A stretch of DNA of 64,000 nucleotides from Marinobacter denitrificans (GCF_008795955.1 NZ_VMHN01000012.1:43325-107324), one strand, 5' to 3'. Shown: positions 50,454 through 59,993, numbered from the stretch's first letter. Notes: a model not told the origin generated them from the sequence alone. Numbers and translations: made by a program.

Positions 50454-51292
50454 TTTGCCGCCTGGTAGATAGATGGCGTAACCGCCTCAAGCCCATTGTG
50501 GTATCCATTCAGGGTTTCGGAATGGCCGATGATCAGGTAGCCACCGGGCCGCAGGCAGGCCTGCAGGCGGGCGACAATCTGTTGCTTGGTTTCGCCGTTG
50601 AAATAGATCATGACATTACGCAGGAAGATGACATCGAAAAGCCCCACATCTGGCAGCCTGGTATTCAGGTTGATCTGCCGGAAATCCACCCGGGCCCGCA
50701 GGGCCGGATCCACCATCAGGCTTCCCTCTGCACTTCCGGTACCCCGCAGGCAGTGGCGTTTCAGGCATTCCCGGGGGATTTTATCCGTCCGCGTCATCGG
50801 ATAACGGCCGCTTCTGGCCCTGTCCAGAACCTGGGTGCTGATGTCGGAAGCGAGAATCTCCCAGCCCGTCTTGCCCAGCGTATCCGACAGCACCATGGCA
50901 GCGCTGTATGCCTCTTCACCGCTGGAGCAGGCGGCGCTCCATAGCCGGAAAGGGTGCCGGCGGGAGTGAGCCGGCAGGATTTTGCTGCTGAGGAATTCGA
51001 AATGCCGTGGCTCACGGAAGAAATAGGTTTCATTGGTGGTCAACAGGTCCACCGCTGTCTGTTTCTCCGCGGCATCACGCCTGAGATGCTGCCAGTAGGC
51101 GCCATAACTGCTCATCTGCAGCGCCTTGAGCCGTTTGGACAGGCGCCCGGCCACCATGGTCTTCTTGCTGGCCGGCATATGGATACCCGCCACCGCAAAG
51201 ATCATTTGCTGGAAGGCGCTGAACTCCGCATCAGTGAACACCTGTGCGCCGTTGGCAGCAACCGGTGACTTTGCTTCAGTAGTCGCGGGCAT
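50450..51292 (-). CDS. cheR: Chemotaxis methyltransferase CheR
   Basis: The most likely start is the ATG at 51292 (280 residues); an ATG at 51301 and upstream codons overlap the end of cheW, and none has an ideal ribosome-binding site. The N-terminal helical domain (QVFTDAEFSAFQ, SKRLKALQMSSYGAYW) and the SAM domain (LWSAACSSGEEAYSAAM, DVIFLRNVMIYF, GYLIIGHSETL) are intact. It methylates receptor glutamates. It overlaps cheD by four bases. Confidence 0.93.
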   Translation of the reverse strand: MPATTEAKSPVAANGAQVFTDAEFSAFQQMIFAVAGIHMPASKKTMVAGRLSKRLKALQMSSYGAYWQHLRRDAAEKQTAVDLLTTNETYFFREPRHFEFLSSKILPAHSRRHPFRLWSAACSSGEEAYSAAMVLSDTLGKTGWEILASDISTQVLDRARSGRYPMTRTDKIPRECLKRHCLRGTGSAEGSLMVDPALRARVDFRQINLNTRLPDVGLFDVIFLRNVMIYFNGETKQQIVARLQACLRPGGYLIIGHSETLNGYHNGLEAVTPSIYQAAK

Positions 51293-51830
51293 CTTTGGGG
51301 GCATCCACAATGGCAGCCAGCTCGGCCATTTCACGGGTGTTGAGGGCCTGCTGCACGTTCAGAAGAATGACAAAGTTGCCCTGAACCTTGCCCATACCAG
51401 CAATAAAGTCAGCCCTGATCCGGGCCCCGAAGCTCGGTGGCGGCTCAATTTCACCCGGAGGAATTTCCAGCACTTCCGAGACAGCATCCACAATCACACC
51501 AATCTCCTGAAGTTGCTCTTCATCGCCGTTGATTCCCTCCACCTCAAGGATGACCACGCAGCTGCGGCGGTTAATCGCACTTTCACCGCGACCAAAGCGC
51601 GCAGACAGGTCGATCACCGGTACCACACTGCCCCGTAGATTGATTACGCCCCGCACGAACTCGGGCATCATGGGGACGGTGGTGAGGCTCCCATACTCAA
51701 TGATTTCTCGAATATACAGGATACCCACCGCAAACATTTCCCGGCCGATCTGAAACGTAAGGTACTGGTTCTGATCTCCGGAGGTGTCCGCTATGCGGAC
51801 AGCCTCTTCCTTTCTTTGTGGCTGATTCAT
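51276..51830 (-). CDS. cheW: Chemotaxis coupling protein CheW
   Basis: A 184-residue single CheW domain: YLTFQIGREMFAVGILYIRE, GVINLRGSVVPVIDLSARFG and VDAVSEVLEIP are typical. It bridges receptors and CheA. It lies 11 bases after the MCP gene and overlaps the start of cheR. About 20 C-terminal residues exceed the minimal domain. Confidence 0.94.
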   Translation of the reverse strand: MNQPQRKEEAVRIADTSGDQNQYLTFQIGREMFAVGILYIREIIEYGSLTTVPMMPEFVRGVINLRGSVVPVIDLSARFGRGESAINRRSCVVILEVEGINGDEEQLQEIGVIVDAVSEVLEIPPGEIEPPPSFGARIRADFIAGMGKVQGNFVILLNVQQALNTREMAELAAIVDAPKDARDY

Positions 51831-51841
51831 AAAACCTCCTG

Positions 51842-53464
51842 TCAGAATCGTACGTATGCGGAGGCGTCGAACTCTTCGCTGTCACGCACAGGCCGGGCCA
51901 CCTCTCTTCCCTTGTGGGAAACAGTCGATTGGCTGGTTCTGACGGGCGCCTGAGCAACGGGCCCTTCGTTGACCTTGAAGAAGCCCATGGCCTGCTGCAA
52001 TTGCTCTGCCTGGGACGACATTTCTTCCGAAGTGGCTGCCAGTTCTTCAGAAGCGGACGCGTTCTGCTGGGTAATCTGATTCAGCTGCTCCATGGCACCG
52101 TTGATCTGCTCTACACCGGCAGACTGCTCGCTGGAGGCGGCTGCTATTTCCTGCACCAGATCGGATGTCTTCTGGATTGACGGGACCATTTCCGTCAGCA
52201 GGCGGCCCGCTCTTTCCGCCAGTTCAACGGACGAGCCCGCAACTTCACCAATTTCCTGCGCCGCAACCTGGCTGCGCTCCGCCAGCTTACGCACTTCGGC
52301 AGCGACCACCGCGAAGCCTTTACCATGCTCGCCGGCACGGGCCGCTTCGATGGCAGCGTTCAGTGCCAGAAGGTTGGTCTGATAGGCAATGTCATCGATG
52401 ATGGAAATTTTCTCGGCAATACTCTTCATCGCTGTGACTGTCTGGGAGACGGCCTCACCGCCTTCAACCGCTTCTTTCGCAGCCTTGCTGGCCATGCCAT
52501 CGGTAATCGAAGCATTTTCAGTATTCTGGCTGATGGAAGCCGTCATCTGCTCCATGGAAGCACTGGTTTCCTCAACACTGGACGCCTGCTCGCTGGACGC
52601 CTGGGACAGGGACTGGCTGGTGGCATTCACCTCCTCAGAGGCTGACGCCAGATTGTCGGCACCGGAGCGAACTTCACTGATGACCTGGGAAAGCTTCTTG
52701 ACCATGTCATTCATGGCTCCCAGCAGCTGACCGGTTTCGTCTCGGCTGTTAGCGTCGATGCGAACAGTCATGTCGCCATCGGCAAGCTGGCGTGCGGCAC
52801 CAACCGCAACGTTCAGGGGTCGGGTAATGCCGATGGTGATCAGCCACGCACACACAAGGCCAACAACTACAGCAATGAGTGACGCAATCGCAATTATGGT
52901 GATTGCGGCCTCAACCAGGCCTGCCGTAGCAACACCGGCTTCTTCAACCATTCCATCCTGGTAGTTCAGGTAATGCTGGATTGAGTCCACATATCGATCC
53001 AGAATCGGGGCTGTTTCGGCAATCCACTGTCGCCCCGCCTCTTCACGATTTCCTGAATCGAGAATGGAAAATACATTCCTTCGGCTATTGGCGTATTCGC
53101 TACGGACCTTCTGGATAGCATCAAACCGTGCCTGCCCTTCACCGTCCGCAATCAGGCCATTGAGCTGCTCGTAGGCTGCACTCATTCGCGATGACCGCTC
53201 GGAGATCTGGTTATTGAGCCGCGCAATTTCTTTCTCGTTTGTTGTCAGCAACAGGTTGAGTGAGGCGCGGGCATTATTCTGGTTCATGCGCAGCAGGTGA
53301 TTACCCAGTTGCAGGCGTTCTGCCTGCGGGCCTGTCAGATTATCCACCTGACCATCAACGGTGATAAAACGCTCAGTAGACACACCGGCAACAACGGCCA
53401 AAAGCAGCAGCACGAGCCCGAAGGCAAGCCCCAAACGGGTGCCGATTTTCAGATTTTTAAGCAT
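51842..53464 (-). CDS. Methyl-accepting chemotaxis protein with 4HB-like sensor
   Basis: A 540-residue receptor. Membrane segments at about 9-29 and 188-212 flank a periplasmic helical sensor (four-helix-bundle type, LRMNQNNARASLNLLL). A HAMP domain (about 213-265) and a signalling domain with the hairpin LNAAIEAARAGEHGKGFAVV follow. The C-terminus ends FDASAYVRF, an aromatic pair after a flexible linker that is not the NWETF-type CheR tether of some receptors. It lies between cheA and cheW, so it is probably dedicated to this system. Ligand unknown. Confidence 0.93.
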   Translation of the reverse strand: MLKNLKIGTRLGLAFGLVLLLLAVVAGVSTERFITVDGQVDNLTGPQAERLQLGNHLLRMNQNNARASLNLLLTTNEKEIARLNNQISERSSRMSAAYEQLNGLIADGEGQARFDAIQKVRSEYANSRRNVFSILDSGNREEAGRQWIAETAPILDRYVDSIQHYLNYQDGMVEEAGVATAGLVEAAITIIAIASLIAVVVGLVCAWLITIGITRPLNVAVGAARQLADGDMTVRIDANSRDETGQLLGAMNDMVKKLSQVISEVRSGADNLASASEEVNATSQSLSQASSEQASSVEETSASMEQMTASISQNTENASITDGMASKAAKEAVEGGEAVSQTVTAMKSIAEKISIIDDIAYQTNLLALNAAIEAARAGEHGKGFAVVAAEVRKLAERSQVAAQEIGEVAGSSVELAERAGRLLTEMVPSIQKTSDLVQEIAAASSEQSAGVEQINGAMEQLNQITQQNASASEELAATSEEMSSQAEQLQQAMGFFKVNEGPVAQAPVRTSQSTVSHKGREVARPVRDSEEFDASAYVRF

Positions 53465-53480
53465 GAGATTTCTCCGGAAA

Positions 53481-55532
53481 CTACGAGTAAGACGCCGACA
53501 GCCGTGGCCGGGCGTTGGGATGAATGCCGCGGTTAGCGACGTCTTCGTGCTGGGCGACCTGGTGCATCAGCGCCGGTACATCCAGGATAAGTGCAACCTG
53601 TCCGCTGCCAAGAATGGTGGAGCCGGACAGGCCCTTAAGGTGAGAAAATATCCCGCTCAGGGGTTTGATAACGGTCTGGTGCTCGCCGAGCAGCTCGTCC
53701 ACAATCAGGCCGGCCTTCTGGCCACCGTGCCGAACTACGATAATGTTCTGGCGACGTGAACGTTCGCCGCCATGGCTGAAATGCTCTCGCAGGCGGATCA
53801 GTGGCAGGACTTCGTGACGCAGCTTGATATAGTGCTGCTCGTTGCTCACGGCCTGTTGCTCCGCACTCAACTCGGTACATTCCACGACCATCTCGAGCGG
53901 GACCACATAAGTGGCTTCACCCACCCGGGCCAGGAAGCCGTCAATAATCGCCAGCGTAAGCGGCAGCCGGATACGGAACGTTGTGCCACCGGCCACTCCC
54001 GGCGATACCAGTTCAACGGCACCGCGCAGAGCTTCGATATTCCGGCGTACCACGTCCATACCAACGCCACGGCCGGAAAGGTTGGTTACCTGCTCGACGG
54101 TTGAGAACCCGGGCTCGAAAATCAGATTAAATGCCTCCCGGTCCGAGAGCTCCGCATCTGCCCTCACCAGTTCCCGCTCGACGGCCTTGGCGATGATACG
54201 GTCACGGTTCAGGCCACTGCCGTCGTCGCTGACTTCGATCACAATGGCGCCGGATTCGTGGTAGGCATTCAGGTGCACCCGGCCCAGGGCCGGCTTGCCC
54301 TTCTGGCTGCGCTCGGCAGGGCTCTCAATACCGTGGTCGCAGGCATTGCGCACCAGATGGGTCAGCGGATCGCCGATTTTCTCCACCACGGTTTTGTCCA
54401 GCTCGGTATCGGCACCGGTTATCACCAGCTCGATATCCTTGCTGAGCTCCGAGGAAACGTCCCGCACAACCCGCTGGAATTTCTGGAACGTCTCACCGAT
54501 AGGCACCATCCGCAGATCCAGAGAACTGTCGCGAATTTCCTCTACCAGCAGGTTGAGGTTGGCGGCGGACTCCCGAGCGGTGGAGTTCCCAGATCGATCT
54601 GCGTCCAGCGATACCGCGGCGGAAGCGATAACCAGCTCACCGACCAGGTTGATCAGGTGGTCGAGTTTGTCAGCCTGTACGCGAAAATGCTGAACCGGTT
54701 TACGACGGCGGCCCCGCTGGGCGTCCGCTTGATCAGCCGGCTGCATCTTGCCCTCGCGGCTGCCGGCCTCCACGATATCCATGTCTGTGGTTGCTGGCGC
54801 AGCGACTGCCTCCGGCGCACTGCCCGGCTCCTGGAGCTGCAACTGATAGAGGTCGCCGGCAAACTCGAAAACGTCTTCAATGGCGGCGCGGTTGGCGGTG
54901 GTCCGAAGCTCTATCTCAAAGGCGAGATAGCAGGCCTCCGGGTCCAGCTGGTCAAGGCGTGGCAGGCCATCATCCAGGGTATTGACTGAAACCAGTTCAC
55001 CCAGGGTCCCCAGGAAGCGAATAAAACCCAGCGGGTCCATACCGTGGCGCAGGGCGTCGGCCTGTATGCGCATGCCAATGCGCCAAAGATCGCCTTTTCC
55101 GTGCTCAGAGTTCTGAGGTTGTGGGGTTTGGCCGTTGCCGCTCGCCGGCAGTGACTGGAACGGTTCCAGCTCCACCAGCAGCGCATTACCCGCCGGTTGC
55201 AGATCAACGGCTTCTGCCGGCTCTGGCACCTCCACCAACAGGCTGATATGGTCCCTGCAACGCAACAGGAGATTGGCGAGTGCTTTACTCAGTTTAATCT
55301 CGCCAGCGCGCAACCGGTCCAGCACGTTCTCAACCACGTGGGTAAAGTCCACCACATGATCCAGGCCAAACATGCCTGCAGAGCCCTTGACCGTATGGAC
55401 GCAGCGAAACAGGGCATTCTGTAACTCGGACTCACCCGGCTGTGACTCCAGATCCAGCAGAATTTGCTCCATATCCGACAACAGTTCCCGGCTTTCGTCC
55501 AGGAATGTCTGTAACGCCAGTTCAATATTCAT
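53481..55532 (-). CDS. cheA: Chemotaxis histidine kinase CheA
   Basis: A 683-residue kinase. The Hpt domain carries the phospho-His in FRCVHTVKGSAG near residue 47. A linker of about 170 residues, the dimer domain (DKLDHLINLVGELVIA), HATPase (HLVRNACDHGIE, DDGSGLNR, GRGVGMDVV) and a C-terminal CheW-like domain follow. Only one Hpt is present and there is no fused receiver. Its start overlaps the STAS gene by four bases. Confidence 0.95.
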   Translation of the reverse strand: MNIELALQTFLDESRELLSDMEQILLDLESQPGESELQNALFRCVHTVKGSAGMFGLDHVVDFTHVVENVLDRLRAGEIKLSKALANLLLRCRDHISLLVEVPEPAEAVDLQPAGNALLVELEPFQSLPASGNGQTPQPQNSEHGKGDLWRIGMRIQADALRHGMDPLGFIRFLGTLGELVSVNTLDDGLPRLDQLDPEACYLAFEIELRTTANRAAIEDVFEFAGDLYQLQLQEPGSAPEAVAAPATTDMDIVEAGSREGKMQPADQADAQRGRRRKPVQHFRVQADKLDHLINLVGELVIASAAVSLDADRSGNSTARESAANLNLLVEEIRDSSLDLRMVPIGETFQKFQRVVRDVSSELSKDIELVITGADTELDKTVVEKIGDPLTHLVRNACDHGIESPAERSQKGKPALGRVHLNAYHESGAIVIEVSDDGSGLNRDRIIAKAVERELVRADAELSDREAFNLIFEPGFSTVEQVTNLSGRGVGMDVVRRNIEALRGAVELVSPGVAGGTTFRIRLPLTLAIIDGFLARVGEATYVVPLEMVVECTELSAEQQAVSNEQHYIKLRHEVLPLIRLREHFSHGGERSRRQNIIVVRHGGQKAGLIVDELLGEHQTVIKPLSGIFSHLKGLSGSTILGSGQVALILDVPALMHQVAQHEDVANRGIHPNARPRLSASYS

Positions 55533-55819
55533 GATGGAGCTCCCACACCCAATACCTCCAGCACCTCCCGCACCGGCTGGCTGTGATTGACCAGCTCAAC
55601 GGGATCTTCTCCATGGGCGGAGAGACGTTCTGCCATCAACAGCAACTGCAGGCCAGCGGTATCCAGCTCGGTCACTCCAGCCAGATCAATGCGCCTGAGG
55701 CTCCCGGAGGCGAATGCGCTGCGCAGGCTCTCCGCTGCGGCGTTGGCCTGGTAGATGGTCAGTTCACCGGCAACCGTAATGCAGCCGGTATCGGCGTCGA
55801 ATTGCAGTGCGCTACTCAT
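55529..55819 (-). CDS. STAS-domain protein in che operon
   Basis: A 96-residue protein with the STAS pattern AGELTIYQANAAAESL and DLAGVTELDTAGLQLLLMA; the Ser usually phosphorylated in anti-sigma-factor antagonists (DSAG) is a Thr here (DTAG). It lies between cheY and cheA, overlapping both by four bases, so it is translated with them. A STAS protein in this position is known in some Che systems of gammaproteobacteria, with no settled function; a phosphorylation-dependent partner switch is conceivable. Confidence 0.85.
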   Translation of the reverse strand: MSSALQFDADTGCITVAGELTIYQANAAAESLRSAFASGSLRRIDLAGVTELDTAGLQLLLMAERLSAHGEDPVELVNHSQPVREVLEVLGVGAPS

Positions 55820-56184
55820 GGCCCCACCAACTTGTTAACCGCCGCCAGCATTTGCTGGGGCTGGAACGGCTTGACCATCCAGGCCTTGGCTCCACCGGCC
55901 TGGCCCTGCATTTTTTTGTCTTCGGCGGATTCAGTGGTGAGCATGATCACGGGCGTAAATTTGTACTCCGGGCGTGACTTCACCTCCCGCAGAAACGTTA
56001 GGCCGTCCATGTTCGGCATGTTCACGTCAGAGATCATCAGGTGAACCCGCTGGCCGGTGAGTTTGCTCAGGGCATCGCGGCCATCACAGGCCTCGATCAC
56101 CTCAAAACCCGCCCCTTTTAGAGTCATCGACACCACCTGTCGAATGGAGGCCGAATCGTCAACGATCAGAATGCTTTTACCCAT
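55816..56184 (-). CDS. CheY-type single-domain response regulator
   Basis: A 122-residue receiver with DDSASIRQVV near residue 10, the phosphorylation site in LMISDVNMPNMDG near residue 55, and Lys in WMVKPFQPQ. The position immediately before STAS and cheA makes it the output regulator of this Che system. No flagellar or pilus gene is adjacent to say what it controls. Confidence 0.92.
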   Translation of the reverse strand: MGKSILIVDDSASIRQVVSMTLKGAGFEVIEACDGRDALSKLTGQRVHLMISDVNMPNMDGLTFLREVKSRPEYKFTPVIMLTTESAEDKKMQGQAGGAKAWMVKPFQPQQMLAAVNKLVGP

Positions 56185-56267
56185 AACTTCAAAACCCGTT
56201 ACCTATATGTCTCTACCCTCCCCCGCAGGAAAGGATCCGTTGCCCGCTTACTGCTGTCGGTACACAA

Positions 56268-57446
56268 TCAGAAAAAAGTGATATCACCCGTCGCCACCGG
56301 CACAGCCGCTTGCTGCTTACCATTTCCGTGGTTGGTGCGCTCTTCTGCCATGGCGTATGAGGCTTCCATGTCACGCATGATTCCCTGCACATCAAGTGCC
56401 GTGGCATCACCGGAACTCATGCGCTCGCCAACTCCTTCCATGCTGGCGCTAACGTGGCTCAGCATTTGACTGGTACGATCCTGGAACTGAAGCTGAACCA
56501 GCGAGCCTTCAACTTCCGACTGGATGCCCGCATTGGTCCGCCGCAGGGATTCTGCAGACTCCACCAGCCGCGTGCCCAGTCCCCTGAATTCGGAAAGAAC
56601 CTGCCCGATAGCCACTTCGGAAGTCTCGACAGCCTTACTGTCTCTACCCCTGGAATCCTGAGCTGCACCGACGGCGGCGCGAATGGCATCGCCGATGTAG
56701 TTCACTTTGGTGCTGATGCGTTCACCGGTTTCCGCGGAGAGGCGGGAAAGCTTGCGCACTTCGTCAGCCACCACGGCAAATCCACGCCCGTGCTCGCCGG
56801 CGCGGGCTGCCTCAATGGCAGCATTCAATGCCAACAGGTTGGTCTGGCCGGCGATGGTGGCAACGTCTTTGGCCATGTTGTCCAGCTCGTCCACAAACGT
56901 ATCCAGGCCATTGATCTGTTTCAGCAGTCCATCCCGTTCCTGGAGGGCAGTTTTCAGGCTGTTCACAACCGCCTGTAGATCATCCTCTGCTTTACCAAAA
57001 GTGCTGCCCATACCGCCTTCCAACGAATTGGCAACAGCGGCTGACATTTCAGTAGCCAGCTTTAATTCGGTCGCGAGGTTGCTGAAGCATCCGCTAAGGT
57101 CGACTACTGCTCGTTCGGTCTGGTATCGGGCCGTTTCTACATGCTGGGCCCAGAGCGGGAGGAGTTGTTCTCCAAGGTCCACATGGGCCTCACGAAAGGG
57201 CTCGGATGTCCGTGCCTGAAGGTCGGAGTCTTTTAGCTGCTGGCCCACTAAATTCACGATGTGCCGGCGCACCAGTCTCTGAGTTGAAATGGCGAATACA
57301 GTGTTTAAGGCTGCCAGGGCCAGGAAAACAGCGATAGCAGTCGACAGGGAGGACAGTGGAAAAAGCGCAAAAACCATCGCTACCACAGTTGGTGCGAAGC
57401 TGAATGCGAACAGCAGTCGATAAGGAAAAGATTGATCGTTACTCAC
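56268..57446 (-). CDS. MCP-signalling-domain protein with two N-terminal membrane segments
   Basis: A 392-residue receptor-like protein. Two hydrophobic stretches (about 10-28 and 33-52) are separated by only a few residues, so there is no periplasmic sensor, and no HAMP is obvious. The signalling hairpin LNAAIEAARAGEHGRGFAVV is intact. It probably senses a cytoplasmic or membrane state. It is the first gene of the che operon, 83 bases upstream of cheY. Confidence 0.88.
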   Translation of the reverse strand: MSNDQSFPYRLLFAFSFAPTVVAMVFALFPLSSLSTAIAVFLALAALNTVFAISTQRLVRRHIVNLVGQQLKDSDLQARTSEPFREAHVDLGEQLLPLWAQHVETARYQTERAVVDLSGCFSNLATELKLATEMSAAVANSLEGGMGSTFGKAEDDLQAVVNSLKTALQERDGLLKQINGLDTFVDELDNMAKDVATIAGQTNLLALNAAIEAARAGEHGRGFAVVADEVRKLSRLSAETGERISTKVNYIGDAIRAAVGAAQDSRGRDSKAVETSEVAIGQVLSEFRGLGTRLVESAESLRRTNAGIQSEVEGSLVQLQFQDRTSQMLSHVSASMEGVGERMSSGDATALDVQGIMRDMEASYAMAEERTNHGNGKQQAAVPVATGDITFF

Positions 57447-57608
57447 GGATAGCCCCTTTTTGCCAAGGCTATCTTCACGCCACCAAGGTGCTTACAACAA
57501 TTGGCTCGATCCCGATATTTCGATGGGCCCGACACACCCCCGCAGTAGGGCGAGGACTACAAGGGAATGGCTGATCGCCTACTACGGCAAGCTGACTGCA
57601 GCAGCCAA

Positions 57609-58160
57609 CTACCTGAAAAGAAAACGATCCAGAACCGTATAGGCGGAGCCATGAGCTTTCTGAATGCTGCGAAACAGGGCAACACTCTCAACCAGAAAAG
57701 TGCCGGCCTGGATTTCCCGATGCATCCGCAGCGCCTCTCCAACGGAACCCGCTTGCTTCCTGTTGAACCGGGCCAGCGTGATATGCGGCCGGAAAGCTCG
57801 CCTCTCCTGTGCGAACCCGGCAAATATCAATCTATGACTAAGCGCCCTCTGCAATCCGGCCAGCTTATCCACCGGCTGAACCCCGGCCCAGAGATTTTTC
57901 GGGCGATCAGGGTGACCGAAACAACCAATCCCGGTCACGGTGAGGTCAAACGGTTCCACCGGCAGATTCCGGGCAGCATCGCGAACATCCGGAAGCCGAT
58001 GTGCTTCTACACTGCCCAGAAATGCGAGGGTCAGGTGCAACTGGTCCGCCCGCTGCCACCGCGCCCCGGTGACCGGCTGCTGGACAGTCAACAACCGTTG
58101 TTTGACCGGGTCCGGAATCTCCAGCCCGAAGAACAGGCGAAGTCTTTCTGGCTTATCCAA
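57609..58160 (-). CDS. thpR: RNA 2',3'-cyclic phosphodiesterase ThpR (LigT family)
   Basis: A 2H-phosphoesterase with both catalytic HxT motifs, HLTLAF near residue 38 and HITLAR near residue 124. I place the start at a TTG (58160) preceded by GGGGTG, giving 183 residues and MDKPERLRLFFGLEIP at the N-terminus. The frame is open further upstream but runs into the CPBP gene. The start and the CPBP stop share TTGGATAA. ThpR opens 2',3'-cyclic phosphates on RNA ends. Confidence 0.85.
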   Translation of the reverse strand: MDKPERLRLFFGLEIPDPVKQRLLTVQQPVTGARWQRADQLHLTLAFLGSVEAHRLPDVRDAARNLPVEPFDLTVTGIGCFGHPDRPKNLWAGVQPVDKLAGLQRALSHRLIFAGFAQERRAFRPHITLARFNRKQAGSVGEALRMHREIQAGTFLVESVALFRSIQKAHGSAYTVLDRFLFR

Positions 58161-58734
58161 TCCGCACCCCAAACCATTCCGGAAACCGGCGCAGGCAATA
58201 CAAGGCAATCATGTCGTATACCGCGTGCCACACCATCACCAGTACGAGGCTGTCTGTCAGTGCATAGACTGCCCCCAGTACCAGCCCCAGCCCGGTTGCC
58301 AATACAAAGTAGGTAAAGGACAGGTAGTGCACCAACCCGAAGACCAGCGAAGCCAACACTATGGCTGTTGCATCAGGCACATGCTGTGTCAGCCAGCCCT
58401 GGATCGCCCCGCGGAACAGCAACTCCTCCCCAACGCCGGCAAAGACCGAGAGGGCAATCAGAACCGTCCAGGAATAATCACAGGCGAACCGGTGCAGCTG
58501 CCCCAACTGGGACTCCAGCGACTCCCGGAGCAGGCCAGGGAGCCGGGTGAGCATCATGATCACGGCGTAGGTGGCCACACTGCCTGCCACACCCCAGAAC
58601 ACAGCGATACCGGGGCTCACTCCGTCGTAAAAGACGGGAATGCCAAACACCAAGATAAGCAACAGGCCAACCACCCCGATGCCCCCCTGAAACAACAACG
58701 CCGCAAGGGCAGAAATCTGAGGACGCCTGGCCAC
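58153..58734 (-). CDS. CPBP family intramembrane glutamic endopeptidase
   Basis: A 193-residue protein with about five membrane segments. GVGEELLFRGAIQG near residue 100 has the EExxxR motif, and the later HxxxD-like VMVWHAVYDM completes the site of CPBP (Abi/Rce1-type) proteases. Roles range from prenyl-protein processing to self-immunity and stress; none can be chosen here. It abuts the ABM-domain gene and overlaps thpR by eight bases. Confidence 0.87.
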   Translation of the reverse strand: MARRPQISALAALLFQGGIGVVGLLLILVFGIPVFYDGVSPGIAVFWGVAGSVATYAVIMMLTRLPGLLRESLESQLGQLHRFACDYSWTVLIALSVFAGVGEELLFRGAIQGWLTQHVPDATAIVLASLVFGLVHYLSFTYFVLATGLGLVLGAVYALTDSLVLVMVWHAVYDMIALYCLRRFPEWFGVRIG

Positions 58735-59058
58735 TCAGCCACCCCGCCTGTCGGGGGGCATCACCACCCACTCGGGGTCTGCAAATTCACCAATCGGCGT
58801 GATATCGCAAAACGGGGCGGCACTGCGAATGATGCTGGCAACCTCCGGGTTGTGCTGCCCTTCCATGGCATCCCGCGCTTCCTTACTGTCCCAACTGGCA
58901 ATGGCAATCAACACATTCGGGTCGTCGATCTTGCGGTGCAGCTCCGTTCCTCTTGCCCCGGGCGCCTGCTGAATAATCTCGCTGGCGCGGACCCAGGCAT
59001 CCGCGTATTCCTCAGCGGTATGCCCTTCCCGGATACGAACCTCAAAGATGTATTTCAT
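58735..59058 (-). CDS. Small dimeric alpha/beta-barrel (ABM-like) protein
   Basis: The ATG at 59058 lies eight bases after AAGGAGG; 107 residues. KYIFEVRIREGHTAEEYADA and VLIAIASWDSKEARDAM resemble antibiotic-biosynthesis-monooxygenase-type ferredoxin-like barrels. Many such proteins have no known substrate. Its stop abuts CPBP and its ATG overlaps the M23 stop. Confidence 0.65.
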   Translation of the reverse strand: MKYIFEVRIREGHTAEEYADAWVRASEIIQQAPGARGTELHRKIDDPNVLIAIASWDSKEARDAMEGQHNPEVASIIRSAAPFCDITPIGEFADPEWVVMPPDRRGG

Positions 59059-59993
59059 CAATCAATCCTCCTTCCGACCACATCATTGCGAACAAGATAA
59101 CGGCCCTCGAAACTCATGGGCAGCCCCCTGGCCTCCCACATAAGGCGATCGTGATCTGAAACCCTGCCTTGCACCGCGTGCATGTGCAGGTGGGGCTCAC
59201 TGGTATTGCCGGAATTACCCACTCGCCCTACCAGATCCCCGGGCACTACCTTATCGCCCGCCTTTAACGAAACCGACCCCTGGCGCATGTGAGCCATTAC
59301 CACCGTCACATTGCCACAATAGATGGCAACGTAGTTACCGGCGGGATTGTCCGGGTCGCTCCGGGGCGGATTCTGGTCAGGCGCGCTCGCAGCAACGTTG
59401 GTGACCTCGCCGGCACAGGGGGCTGTTACAGGAGCGTTCCAGATATGGTAGTCCTCGAGGACACCCGGGGCGATCTTACGGGTACGCAGACCAAAGCGGC
59501 CAATGCGCACCACATCAAGGGCATGATGTTGAGCCTCGATACCATGGTGATGGTTCATTACATGGGAGTTGCCTCCCTGCCCCACACGGTATTGCCCCTG
59601 TTCCAGTGGCCATCGCAATTCAATCGGCTCGGCACCGGCCTCTCTGGCGCTCAGAGAAGACCATGCAGGCACCGAGAGCGCAGCCAATATGCCGATATTG
59701 AAACCCAGCGACAGTATCGTTCCCGGCCGCCAAGCCGGCCACACCGGTAGTGCCGGCAGGCGGCGCACAAAACACCAGACCGTAGTGGCTACCAGGCCGG
59801 CCCAGAACAGCCAGGGCCAGTATCCACCAAGCCATATCCAGGCCCCTGCGCGCTGAATCAGCAGCAAATACACAACCGCCAACGCCAGGTAGCTCAGCCA
59901 GTGGATTCGTGATGCGGCCCTGCTGAAACCCACGGCAACAATGAACACCAATGGAACCAGAATGTGGGACACAATGAGAAGAAAAAGCGCCAT
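59058..59993 (-). CDS. Membrane-anchored M23 family metallopeptidase
   Basis: The ATG at 59993 (MALFLLIV) is preferred to a TTG further upstream; 311 residues. About four membrane segments in residues 1-115 precede an M23 domain with the zinc ligands HHALDVV (H and D) and PHLHMHAVQ (HxH, near residue 268). Typical members cleave peptidoglycan cross-links or act as scaffolds; the polytopic anchor is unusual for the family. It overlaps the ABM-like gene by one base at the start codon. Confidence 0.85.
   Translation of the reverse strand: MALFLLIVSHILVPLVFIVAVGFSRAASRIHWLSYLALAVVYLLLIQRAGAWIWLGGYWPWLFWAGLVATTVWCFVRRLPALPVWPAWRPGTILSLGFNIGILAALSVPAWSSLSAREAGAEPIELRWPLEQGQYRVGQGGNSHVMNHHHGIEAQHHALDVVRIGRFGLRTRKIAPGVLEDYHIWNAPVTAPCAGEVTNVAASAPDQNPPRSDPDNPAGNYVAIYCGNVTVVMAHMRQGSVSLKAGDKVVPGDLVGRVGNSGNTSEPHLHMHAVQGRVSDHDRLMWEARGLPMSFEGRYLVRNDVVGRRID

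Noticed and set aside
57940..59100. 386-codon plus-strand open frame across thpR, CPBP and the ABM-like gene
   Set aside because: Crosses several well-supported minus-strand genes and its translation is rich in low-complexity Gln/His/Pro typical of antisense frames.
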